Positions 18,372-26,391 of a stretch of DNA of 64,000 nucleotides are shown here, piece after piece. Below the pieces are notes generated by a model, which searched no databases, was not told the DNA's origin, and worked only from the letters and a program-made list of their open reading frames with translations. The translations under genes and the position numbers were made by a program. Position 1 is the first letter of the stretch. Each line of letters begins with the position of its first letter. The stretch is from JAADHX01 sp964569385 (GTDB lineage Bacteria > Actinomycetota > Acidimicrobiia > Acidimicrobiales > Poriferisodalaceae), in the NCBI GenBank assembly GCA_964569385.1, contig CAZMUM010000011.1:1-64000 (forward strand), read 5' to 3'.

Positions 18372-20308
18372 GATTCGTGGTCGAGCGGTAGCGACGACAG
18401 CAAGCCGCGGTCGTCGAGGATCGCGAAGATCTTCTTTACGCATTCGTCGATATCGTCGACGCTGGTGTCGAGCACGAGATCGGCATCGGCTGGTGGGTCG
18501 TAGGTGGCACTCACACCAGGGAACATCGGAATCTCGCCCCGGTCGGCAGCCTCGTAGAGCCCACCAACGTCGCGCTCACGGCAAACCTCAATCGGCGTGG
18601 CCACAAACACCTCGACGAACCTCTCTGAACCGATCAGCTCGCGGGCTCGCTCCCGCACCTCGGCGTTGGGGGCCACTAGCGACGCCACCGCTATCAGCCC
18701 CTGGTCGTTCACCAATCGGGCAACTTCGGCTGTGCGGCGCACGTTCTCAGACCGTTCCTGCGACGAGAAACCTAGATCTCGGGAGATCCCGAGGCGCATG
18801 TTTGAGCCACCAAGGCGCACAATGGCACGGCCCCGGTCGAACATGGCTCGTTCGAGGGCTTTGCCTATCGTGGATTTTCCGGACGCGGTCAGCCCGGTGA
18901 GGAAGATGGTTACTGGTCGCTGACCGAACCGAATCGACCGCTCTACTTCGCTAACTTCGGAAATCTCGCGGGTGACCCGTGAGTCGGGTTTGGCGTCCCA
19001 CCCGCCAGCCGCACCACGGATCATGCCGGCTCCAACCGTGGCGTTGGTGAGCCGATCGATGATGATGAACGACCCCGTCTGGCGGTTGACGGCGTATGGA
19101 TCGAACAACAACTCGGCATCGGCCGCGACCGTGACCCTGGCAATGTCGTTCAGCCCGAGTGCATCGGCAGGCGCTGTCTCGAGGGTGTTGACGTCGACTC
19201 GTTCGTGGATGGCTGTAACTCGGCCGTTGAGCCGCCTGTTGCCCTGCTGAACTATGTAGTCCTTCTTGGTGCTCAATGCAACGTCGGACATCCAAACCAA
19301 CATCGCGTCGACCTGGTGCGAACGTTGCAGTGGGTGCCCTGACGACACCAAGACGTCGCCACGCGAAATGTCGACCTCTTCTTTGGTGGTCACAGTCACA
19401 GCCTGCCCGGGACCGGCAACGTCGAGGTCGCCATCGAAGGTGACGATTCGGTCGATAGTGGTGGTAATCCCAGAAGGTTGAACTCGGACTTCGTCGCCTG
19501 GATGAAGAAGGCCGCTGGCGATAGTGCCGGCAAAACCTCTGAAGTCGCGGTTTGGCCGGCTAACCATCTGTACCGGCAAACGCAGGCGTTCCAGATCGCG
19601 ACCGGCTTCGACATCGACGACCTCGAGGTGTTCCATCAGCGTGGGGCCGGCGAACCACGACAAGTTGTCGCCCTTATCGACCACGTTGTCGCCAAGCAAG
19701 GCCGAGACTGGCAAAAACACTGGGTCTTGGATCCCAAGTGAATCCGATATAGCGGCGTACTCGGCGGCAATCTCGTCGAAACGTTCTTCGGCGTATTCGA
19801 CGAGATCCATCTTGTTCACGGCTACTACGACGTTCTTGATGCCGAGTAGCGCCGCGATGTAGCTGTGACGTTTGGTTTGGGCCAATACGCCCTGTCGAGC
19901 GTCGATCAAGATGATGGCCAGATCGCAGGTCGATGCCCCGGTGACCATGTTGCGGGTGTATTGCTCGTGGCCTGGGGTGTCGGCGATGATGAACTTCCGC
20001 TTAGCCGTCGAAAAGTAGCGGTAGGCCACATCGATAGTGATGCCCTGCTCGCGTTCGGCCTTGAGACCATCGGTCAACAACGCGAGGTCGAGGTGTTCGC
20101 CCGCGTTGCCTACCGAATCGTTGTCCTTGTGCAGAGCCGAAAGTTGGTCCTCATAGACCATCTTCGAGTCGTGCAAGAGTCGCCCAATAAGGGTCGATTT
20201 ACCGTCATCAACGCTGCCACAGGTAAGGAACCGAAGCAGATCCTTACGTTCGTGCTCGGCGAGATACGCGTCGATATCGGCCTCAATAAGTTCAGACTGA
20301 TGACTCAT
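18368..20308 (-). CDS. cysNC: Sulfate adenylyltransferase large subunit fused to a degenerate APS kinase domain
   Basis: A 646-aa protein. The N-terminal part (about 1-440) is the CysN GTPase of ATP sulfurylase, with G1 GSVDDGKSTLIGRLL, G3 DTPGHEQYTRNMVTG and G4 NKMDL. With CysD it forms APS from ATP and sulfate, driven by GTP hydrolysis. The C-terminal part (about 460-640) is an APS-kinase fold with an intact P-loop (FLTGLTASGKSTIGKAL). However, the usual DGDN motif reads GGSN (RLGGSNMRLGISRDLGF), the usual SFISPYR reads SLVAPNAEVR, and the lysine of DVKGLY is glycine (ERDVGGLY). Kinase activity is therefore doubtful. The gene lies 2 nt downstream of cysD and overlaps cysC. Confidence 0.93.
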   Translation of the reverse strand: MSHQSELIEADIDAYLAEHERKDLLRFLTCGSVDDGKSTLIGRLLHDSKMVYEDQLSALHKDNDSVGNAGEHLDLALLTDGLKAEREQGITIDVAYRYFSTAKRKFIIADTPGHEQYTRNMVTGASTCDLAIILIDARQGVLAQTKRHSYIAALLGIKNVVVAVNKMDLVEYAEERFDEIAAEYAAISDSLGIQDPVFLPVSALLGDNVVDKGDNLSWFAGPTLMEHLEVVDVEAGRDLERLRLPVQMVSRPNRDFRGFAGTIASGLLHPGDEVRVQPSGITTTIDRIVTFDGDLDVAGPGQAVTVTTKEEVDISRGDVLVSSGHPLQRSHQVDAMLVWMSDVALSTKKDYIVQQGNRRLNGRVTAIHERVDVNTLETAPADALGLNDIARVTVAADAELLFDPYAVNRQTGSFIIIDRLTNATVGAGMIRGAAGGWDAKPDSRVTREISEVSEVERSIRFGQRPVTIFLTGLTASGKSTIGKALERAMFDRGRAIVRLGGSNMRLGISRDLGFSSQERSENVRRTAEVARLVNDQGLIAVASLVAPNAEVRERARELIGSERFVEVFVATPIEVCRERDVGGLYEAADRGEIPMFPGVSATYDPPADADLVLDTSVDDIDECVKKIFAILDDRGLLSSLPLDHES

Positions 20309-20310
20309 GA

Positions 20311-21243
20311 TTAGAAGTAGCCCTCGCGCTTCTTTTCTTCCATTGAACCCGATTCGTCGTAGTCGATGACGCGACCTTCACGCTCGGATCTGGTGGCTAG
20401 GAGCATTTCTTGGATTATCTCGGGCAGGGTGTCTGCCTCTGATTCGACTGCACCCGATAGCGGGTAGCAGCCAAGGGTGCGGAACCGTATCGAGCGCATC
20501 TCTGGTTCTTCGCCCTCGGCGAACTGGAAGCGGTCGTCGTCGACCATGATGATCACGCCGTCGCGTTCGACGGTTGGTCGCATCTTTGAGTAGTAGAGCG
20601 GCACGAGTTCGATGTCTTCTAACAAGATGTACTGCCAGATATCGAGCTCAGTCCAGTTGCTAAGCGGGAACACACGGATGGATTCGCCCTTTTTGACCCT
20701 GCCGTTGTATTGATCCCATAACTCCGGGCGTTGGTTCTTCGGATCCCAGCGGTGGAACTCATCGCGGAAGCTGAAGACTCGTTCTTTGGCTCGGCTTTTC
20801 TCTTCGTCGCGGCGGGCACCGCCAAAGGCTGCGTCGTAGCCGCCAGCGTCGAGCGCCTGCTTTAGCGCTTGAGTTTTCATGATGTCTGTGTAGTTCTTTG
20901 AGCCGTGATCGAAGGGGTTGATGCCCTGTTCAACTCCATCTGGGTTCGTGTGGCTGAGCAGCTTGAAGCCCAACGTCTCGGCCATACGGTCGCGGAACTC
21001 GATCATTTCTTTGAACTTCCACGTCGTGTTGATGTGCAACAACGAAAAAGGCAGCGGGGCTGGGAAGAACGCCTTTAACGCAAGGTGCAGCATGACCGAC
21101 GAATCCTTGCCAATGCTGTACAGCATGATCGGATTTTCGAATTGGGCCACGACCTCACGCATGATGTGGATCGATTCGGCTTCGAGTTGCTTTAAGTGGG
21201 TAAGCCGCTCGGGCGCAATGGGGGATTCAGTGATTACGGACAT
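20311..21243 (-). CDS. cysD: Sulfate adenylyltransferase small subunit
   Basis: A 310-aa catalytic subunit of the heterodimeric ATP sulfurylase, a PP-loop-type enzyme joining ATP and sulfate to form APS. Characteristic segments are SIGKDSSVMLHLALKAFFPA (PP-loop), FSLLHINTTWKFKEMIEFRD and GGARRDEEKSRAKER. The C terminus ends MEEKKREGYF. The length is normal. The ATG at 21243 is preferred to a TTG one codon earlier. It is the first gene of a run cysD-cysNC-cysC-swivel protein-GDH, and is divergent from the molybdenum hydroxylase operon across 88 bp. Confidence 0.95.
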   Translation of the reverse strand: MSVITESPIAPERLTHLKQLEAESIHIMREVVAQFENPIMLYSIGKDSSVMLHLALKAFFPAPLPFSLLHINTTWKFKEMIEFRDRMAETLGFKLLSHTNPDGVEQGINPFDHGSKNYTDIMKTQALKQALDAGGYDAAFGGARRDEEKSRAKERVFSFRDEFHRWDPKNQRPELWDQYNGRVKKGESIRVFPLSNWTELDIWQYILLEDIELVPLYYSKMRPTVERDGVIIMVDDDRFQFAEGEEPEMRSIRFRTLGCYPLSGAVESEADTLPEIIQEMLLATRSEREGRVIDYDESGSMEEKKREGYF

Positions 21244-21331
21244 CAAGTTCTCTATCGGCCGGGCTTCGGGTTAGATCAAGGCAGTACTACGCGAACTACG
21301 ATCGCTGCTACTGAGAATACGGAGGTTGTCC

Positions 21332-22237
21332 ATGAAGATGCCGTCATTCAATTACCATCGCCCAGAAACCGCTGTCGAGTGTGTCGATGTGCTTCACGAT
21401 CTGACCCAGGCCGGGGCCGATGTCAAGGTTCTTGCTGGTGGTCAAAGTCTCCTGGCGGTTATGGCTCTGCGCCTTGGGCCACCTAGCGACATAGTCGACC
21501 TGTCTCGGGTCGCAGGGCTCGACGAGATTTCGATCAGCGACGATGGCGCAGTTGCAATTGGGGCCAAGGTGACGCACCACCGTGCCGAGGTGTCGGCTGC
21601 AGTGGCTGAGGCCGCGCCGATGGTCGCGGCTGCGCTCCCCCTAGTAGGGCACCGAGCCATCCGGAGCCTTGGCACGGTCTGTGGCAGTTTGGCTCACGCC
21701 GACCCTGCGGCAGAGATGCCGGCGGTTGCGTTGGCTTGTGGCGCCCGCTTCGAGGCTTTGTCGGCCTCGGGTTCGCGAACAATTGATGCCGCCGACTTCT
21801 TCGTTGGTTACCTCGAAACCGCTCTAAGACCCGACGAGCTATTGGTCGAGGTCGAGTTTGCTCGGGTTGCACCGCGCACCGGGGTTTCGGTCGACGAACT
21901 GAGTCGTCGCCATGGCGATTACGCTATGGTCGGCCTCGCCAGTTCGCTGACTCTTGGCCCTGACGGGACAATTGTTGCCAGCGCATTGGTGCTGTTCGGT
22001 ACCGGAGCTACTCCTGAGCGAATAGTTACCGCCGAGGAGTCACTGCTCGGAAAGCTTCCGGATTCCGAAGCGTTCGCTGGTGCCGCGGAGGTTCTCATGG
22101 CTTCGATCGATCCGACTGCCGACAATCACGCAAGCTCGGCGTATCGACGCCACGGAGCAGGGGTTCTGGTGCGCCGAGGTTTGGCCAGCGCCGCCGGCAA
22201 GATCGCCGCTAGCAACAAAGAGGGAGCCATGCCATGA
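21332..22237 (+). CDS. Molybdenum hydroxylase FAD-binding (medium) subunit
   Basis: A 301-aa FAD subunit of a xanthine dehydrogenase/CO dehydrogenase-type complex that passes electrons from the 2Fe-2S subunit to the acceptor. It starts MKMPSFNYHRPETAVECVDV. The FAD-binding motif AGGQSLLAVMALRLGPPSDI is near residue 35, and LGTVCGSLAHADPAAEMPAV is near 110. The ATG at 21332 sits 6 nt after a clear GGAGG ribosome-binding site (21321-21325), which decides the start. Its stop overlaps the next ATG by 4 nt, so the three subunit genes are coupled. The substrate is unknown. Confidence 0.9.
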   Translation: MKMPSFNYHRPETAVECVDVLHDLTQAGADVKVLAGGQSLLAVMALRLGPPSDIVDLSRVAGLDEISISDDGAVAIGAKVTHHRAEVSAAVAEAAPMVAAALPLVGHRAIRSLGTVCGSLAHADPAAEMPAVALACGARFEALSASGSRTIDAADFFVGYLETALRPDELLVEVEFARVAPRTGVSVDELSRRHGDYAMVGLASSLTLGPDGTIVASALVLFGTGATPERIVTAEESLLGKLPDSEAFAGAAEVLMASIDPTADNHASSAYRRHGAGVLVRRGLASAAGKIAASNKEGAMP

Positions 22238-22791
22238 CCACTACATCGGTTCCTAGCGGGCAGGTGCTGTCGATTTCGCTCACGGTGAACAATGAGCCCA
22301 TCTCTATCGAGGTCGAACCCCGCGACACCCTGGCCAGTGTCCTACGAACAAAGCTAGGCCTGACCGGTACCCACCTCGGTTGCGAACATGGAGTTTGTGG
22401 GGCCTGCACTGTGGCGATCGATGGTTCGCCAGCACGATCCTGTCTGACGCTGGCAGTTCAGGTAGACGGCCGCGAGGTTCTCACGATCGAAGGCCTAGCC
22501 GAGGCTGCGGGCGACGAGGCAGTCGAGTTCGATGGCCAAATGTTGCACCCGATCCAGAAGGCCTTTGCCGACAAACTTGGCTTCCAGTGTGCATTCTGCG
22601 CACCGGGCTTTCTGATAACGACCCTCGCTCTTCTCCAAGACAACCCAGCGCCCACCCGCGAAGAGACTCGTGAGGAAATTTCGGGCAATCTCTGCCGCTG
22701 CACCGGCTATCACTCAATTCTCGACAGCATCGAGCATGCCGTCACCATTCGTCGCACTGGCCAGACCGACACCGGAGCCACCGATGCGTGA
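22234..22791 (+). CDS. Molybdenum hydroxylase 2Fe-2S (small) subunit
   Basis: A 185-aa iron-sulfur subunit. The plant-type 2Fe-2S cluster motif is present (THLGCEHGVCGACTVAIDG), with CxxxxCxxC and a later Cys in SPARSCLTLA. The C-terminal helical 2Fe-2S domain has CAFCAPGF and GNLCRCTGYHSI. It relays electrons from the molybdopterin centre to FAD. An N-terminal extension of about 15 residues precedes the conserved domain, and the tail after the last cluster motif is Thr-rich. Start ATGA overlap with the upstream gene; the downstream gene begins 8 nt before this stop. Confidence 0.93.
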   Translation: MTTTSVPSGQVLSISLTVNNEPISIEVEPRDTLASVLRTKLGLTGTHLGCEHGVCGACTVAIDGSPARSCLTLAVQVDGREVLTIEGLAEAAGDEAVEFDGQMLHPIQKAFADKLGFQCAFCAPGFLITTLALLQDNPAPTREETREEISGNLCRCTGYHSILDSIEHAVTIRRTGQTDTGATDA

Positions 22792-25363
22792 AGCTATCGC
22801 CGGAAAGTACGTCGGTTCTACTGTCACCCGTGTCGAAGACAAACGCCTCTTGGTCGGCAAGGGCCGCTACATCGACGATGTCGTGGTGCCAGCCATGGCC
22901 CACGCCGCGTTTGTTCGAAGCACAGTTGCCCACGCCATGGTCACCGACATTCGCGTCGATGCGGCGCGACGACACCCTGGTGTGGCCGCGGTCATCACCG
23001 GCGCCGAAATGCAGGAGTTCACGAACCCGTTCATCTCGCCGTTCATGATGAGCGGTCTGTATCTCCCCTACTACTGGCCTCTGGCTACCGACCAGGTGCG
23101 CATGGTCGGCGATCCAATCGCCATCGTGATTGCCGAGACCCGCGCCATTGCCGAGGACGCGATCGCCCTAATCGAGATCGACTACGACGAACTTGTGGCA
23201 GTGGCATCGATAGCCGACGCCCTCGACGATTCGATCGCGCCGATCTGGCCCAAAGCCAAAAGCAACGTGCTAATGCACAAGACGCACAGCTATGGCGACG
23301 TCGAAGAGGTGTTCGCCGCAGCCGACAACGTATTCAGCGAGACGTTCACAGTACATCGCCAGTCGAATCAACCCATGGAGACCCGAGGCTGTGTGGCCGA
23401 CGTCTCTGGCGACGAGATCGTGTTCCACGCCAACACCCAATCGAGTCATATGTTGCGCTGGATTCTGGCCGCGGTGACAAGTCGAGAACGAGGCCTTTCA
23501 TCGCTCAAGAACCTTCGAACCCAGAAAGACAAGCTAAAGGCCCTTGGTGCCGGCGCTAAGGCCTTTGTTGGGGCCAACAAGGACGACCTCTCAGGTGCCG
23601 ACAGCGGTGGCCTACCGTACCTGGCCAAAATGGATCCATCGATTCTGCGGCACCTGAACCGGATCACCGCCAACCTGTTGGCCCAGGATCTGTCCAAGGT
23701 GCCAAGGGTGGTGGCCGACGACATTGGGGGCGCATTCGGAGTGAAGGGTCACCCGGGGCGAGAGGACGCCGCGGTGTTAGCCGCAGCGCTGAAACTGGGC
23801 CGATCCATCAAGTGGATCGAGGACCGCAACGAACATCTGATGGTCTCTGGGCACGCCCGCGAGGAAACCTACCGCATCAGTGTCGCCGTCGACGACGACG
23901 GCACCATGGGAGGCATCAGAGCCAGCCTTGTCATGGACAACGGGGCCTACCCCGCGATGCCGTTCTCGGCACCCACCTTTAGCAACATCATCAAGGTCAT
24001 GATGCCTGGCGCCTACAAGATGGCCGCATATGAGCTCGACGTTCGCGTAACCACCTCGAACAAGTGCCAAGTCGTTGCCTATCGCGGTCCTTGGGCTAAC
24101 GAAACCTGGGTGCGCGAGCGCATGATCGACGTAGTGGCCCGCAAGCTCGGCATGACCCCAGAAGCGTTCAGGCTGAAGAACCTGCACGGGCCAGCCGATC
24201 TGCCAGCCAAAATGATCTCGGGCCCATCGCTCGATACCTTGATGACAGCCAGAACCACACTTGAAACGGCCATAGAGACATTCGACATCGACGCCTTTCG
24301 GCTCGAACAGAATGAGGCCCGAGCCCACGGCCGATATCTAGGGGTAGGTATGGCTACCTACCACGAAGCCGCCCCCGGACCCGCCGACTTCGGCGACGCG
24401 GTCGTACCCGGTTCGAGGCCGCTAACCAAAGAGACCATAAAGACCGAGTTGGCCGACGACGGCACCGTTCTGGTCATCACCTCGCAGATGCCCAACGGGC
24501 AGAGTCACGAAACCACTTTGTCCCAGGTGGCTGCCGACGAGCTCGGTGTTGCCCTTGACCAGATCAAGGTCATCTTTGGCGATACCAGCCGAACACCGTT
24601 CAGCCTGCTCGGCACCGGCGGAAGCCGCGGTGGGCCGATGGCTGGTGGTGCAACGACGTATGCCTCGCGCGACCTGCGCCGCAAGATACTCGACGCGGCC
24701 GCCGACTTGCTCGAAGCCGCGGTCGACGATCTCGACATCGTCGATGGGAACATCCACGTGGCTGGTGTTCCAGCCCGCGGCCTCACGTTCGGCGATGTCG
24801 CCGAGTCTGTGCGTCGACAAAATTCACTGCATCAACAAAACGCGGTAGCGGGAGAATCGGTGCAAGCCCTGGCAGGAACGAGCGAGTATGACGGTGGCGA
24901 CGTTGGGTGGGTCCAGGCAACGCATGTGGCCAAGGTCGAGGTCGACCTCGAAACCGGTTTCGTGACCATCCTGAAATATCTCGTGGTCGAGGATTGTGGC
25001 GATGTCATCAATCCGGCCGTGGTCGAAGGGCAGGTGCGCGGCGGGGTGGCCCAAGGTGTTGGGGCGGTGTTCTATGAACATGCGATCTACGACCAAGACG
25101 CCAACTTCCAGGCCGGGACATTCATGGACTACCTGATTCCGACATCGATGGAGATCCCCCAAATCGACATCATCCACTTAGAGACGCCGAACGATCTCAC
25201 GGCTAACTATCGCGGCGTGGGCGAGGGCGGCATGATCGGGGCGCCCGCCACGCTCACGAATGCGGTCGAAGACGCCCTAAGCCACCTCGGCGTGAAGGTG
25301 CGTGAGCAGTACTTGCCACCGACTCGGGTTCTCGAACTCGCCGGTATTATTGAACCCCAATGA
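22784..25363 (+). CDS. Molybdenum hydroxylase large (molybdopterin-binding) subunit
   Basis: An 859-aa catalytic subunit of the xanthine dehydrogenase family. It starts MREAIAGKYVGSTVTRVEDK, where the conserved G-x-x-x-x-R-x-[DE]-D signature begins, so I placed the start at 22784; the frame is open further upstream inside the small-subunit gene. Mo-cofactor motifs include DDIGGAFGVKG, AYRGPWANE in the active-site loop, GGSRGGPMAGG and the C-terminal GVGEGGMIGAPATLTNAV with the catalytic Glu. The loop is not the Cys-containing AYxCSFR of true CO dehydrogenase, so CO oxidation is unlikely. An aldehyde, purine or N-heteroaromatic substrate is possible. Confidence 0.88.
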   Translation: MREAIAGKYVGSTVTRVEDKRLLVGKGRYIDDVVVPAMAHAAFVRSTVAHAMVTDIRVDAARRHPGVAAVITGAEMQEFTNPFISPFMMSGLYLPYYWPLATDQVRMVGDPIAIVIAETRAIAEDAIALIEIDYDELVAVASIADALDDSIAPIWPKAKSNVLMHKTHSYGDVEEVFAAADNVFSETFTVHRQSNQPMETRGCVADVSGDEIVFHANTQSSHMLRWILAAVTSRERGLSSLKNLRTQKDKLKALGAGAKAFVGANKDDLSGADSGGLPYLAKMDPSILRHLNRITANLLAQDLSKVPRVVADDIGGAFGVKGHPGREDAAVLAAALKLGRSIKWIEDRNEHLMVSGHAREETYRISVAVDDDGTMGGIRASLVMDNGAYPAMPFSAPTFSNIIKVMMPGAYKMAAYELDVRVTTSNKCQVVAYRGPWANETWVRERMIDVVARKLGMTPEAFRLKNLHGPADLPAKMISGPSLDTLMTARTTLETAIETFDIDAFRLEQNEARAHGRYLGVGMATYHEAAPGPADFGDAVVPGSRPLTKETIKTELADDGTVLVITSQMPNGQSHETTLSQVAADELGVALDQIKVIFGDTSRTPFSLLGTGGSRGGPMAGGATTYASRDLRRKILDAAADLLEAAVDDLDIVDGNIHVAGVPARGLTFGDVAESVRRQNSLHQQNAVAGESVQALAGTSEYDGGDVGWVQATHVAKVEVDLETGFVTILKYLVVEDCGDVINPAVVEGQVRGGVAQGVGAVFYEHAIYDQDANFQAGTFMDYLIPTSMEIPQIDIIHLETPNDLTANYRGVGEGGMIGAPATLTNAVEDALSHLGVKVREQYLPPTRVLELAGIIEPQ

Positions 25364-25418
25364 CTCGGCCCAGTCATTGAGCAGCCGTGATTCAGCCCAG
25401 TGATCGTCCTGCCGTCTT

Positions 25419-25979
25419 CTAGCCGTTGACCTCATCGCGCAGGGCCAGAAGCAGTGGCACCTGGCGTGATCCGGCCCGCTTGCGGGCGTCTCTGGTGGCG
25501 ATCAACCAATCGAGCGATGCCACCGCCACCTCGAAACCGCCAAGGTCCATACGGACACTGTCGTAATGAACACTCGCTTCCTCGGTATCGCTGAGCATTG
25601 CCGCCGACGGGGCATCAGCTAGGTTCACGACATCGAGCCGACCCAAGTCGGTGTTTAGCTGTAACACTGGCGTCGCAGCCACGATGGCGCCAGCCAAGTC
25701 CACACCAGGGCCCGACAGCTCACTCGCCGATAACAGCGAGGCATGAATCGAGTTGAGTTCGGTGCATAACACGGCTCGGTTGGCCTCGTCTGGGTGAGGC
25801 ACAATGTCGAGATCGTCGGTGTTGAGAGGCGCACCGTGGAGTACCTCACCAACGCCACCGATGACCGTAAATCGCACCCCGCCAACGGTCAGCCGATATA
25901 GAAGTGCGCCGGGGTCAAACTCATATTGTCGAGTCCGATTGATCGCTTCAAGATCCGGTAAGGGCCAGCGAGTCAGCAT
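25419..25979 (-). CDS. Nucleotidyltransferase-fold protein paired with XRE regulator
   Basis: A 186-aa protein with a nucleotidyltransferase-like core: FTVIGGVGEVLHGAPLNTDDLDIVP carries the G-G and the D-x-D pair expected of metal ligands (positions about 35-60). A C-terminal region includes ASLDWLIATRDARKRAGSRQ. Similar proteins are annotated as AbiEii-like or DUF-type nucleotidyltransferases and are often the second gene of two-gene HTH/NTase modules. It overlaps the upstream XRE gene by 32 nt. ATG at 25979 was chosen over a TTG at 25985. A toxin role is inference; a housekeeping or orphan role is also possible. Confidence 0.6.
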   Translation of the reverse strand: MLTRWPLPDLEAINRTRQYEFDPGALLYRLTVGGVRFTVIGGVGEVLHGAPLNTDDLDIVPHPDEANRAVLCTELNSIHASLLSASELSGPGVDLAGAIVAATPVLQLNTDLGRLDVVNLADAPSAAMLSDTEEASVHYDSVRMDLGGFEVAVASLDWLIATRDARKRAGSRQVPLLLALRDEVNG

Positions 25980-26265
25980 CGGCAACCTTTCGCAGTCTCT
26001 GGCTTGGTGTCATAGCCAAACGGGCTCTGATCTGGGTACGGTCGACTCCATCGTCGACGCTGATCATCGCCTGGAGCCCACATTCGGACAGAATTCGCTG
26101 CAGGGTCGACAATCGCGGTTCTTCGTGGCCACGCTCCCAGCGACTGATCGCCGACTGTGTGGTTGAGATGCGTCGAGCTAGTTCGCCTTGGGTCCAACCT
26201 CGATGTCGACGGGCAGATCGAATAGTCGAGGCTGCATCAAGCAGCGGAACTGCGAAACCGGCCAT
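25948..26265 (-). CDS. XRE-family helix-turn-helix regulator
   Basis: A 105-aa protein with a clear helix-turn-helix (STIRSARRHRGWTQGELARR followed by ISTTQSAISRWERGHEEPR, about residues 15-60). A short C-terminal region begins LSTLQRILSECGLQAMISVD. It overlaps the following nucleotidyltransferase gene by 32 nt, so the two are coupled. Such pairs act as self-regulated modules in several genomes. ATG at 26265 is used; a TTG at 26274 would add three residues. Confidence 0.8.
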   Translation of the reverse strand: MAGFAVPLLDAASTIRSARRHRGWTQGELARRISTTQSAISRWERGHEEPRLSTLQRILSECGLQAMISVDDGVDRTQIRARLAMTPSQRLRKVADADSLALTGS

Positions 26266-26391
26266 GGCGCGCAAGGTACCTGACTCACGACAGAAATGCA
26301 GTGACCCTACGCGTCTGTGACGCTACATTCCGTGAGGATTCAGTCGGAGTAGTCGGTCTTCACTTCGGCGATGTCTCTCGGAACGAGCCGG

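Noticed and set aside
21332..25363. Aerobic carbon monoxide dehydrogenase
   Set aside because: Subunit order fits, but the large subunit lacks the AYxCSFR loop with the catalytic Cys; kept as an unspecified molybdenum hydroxylase.
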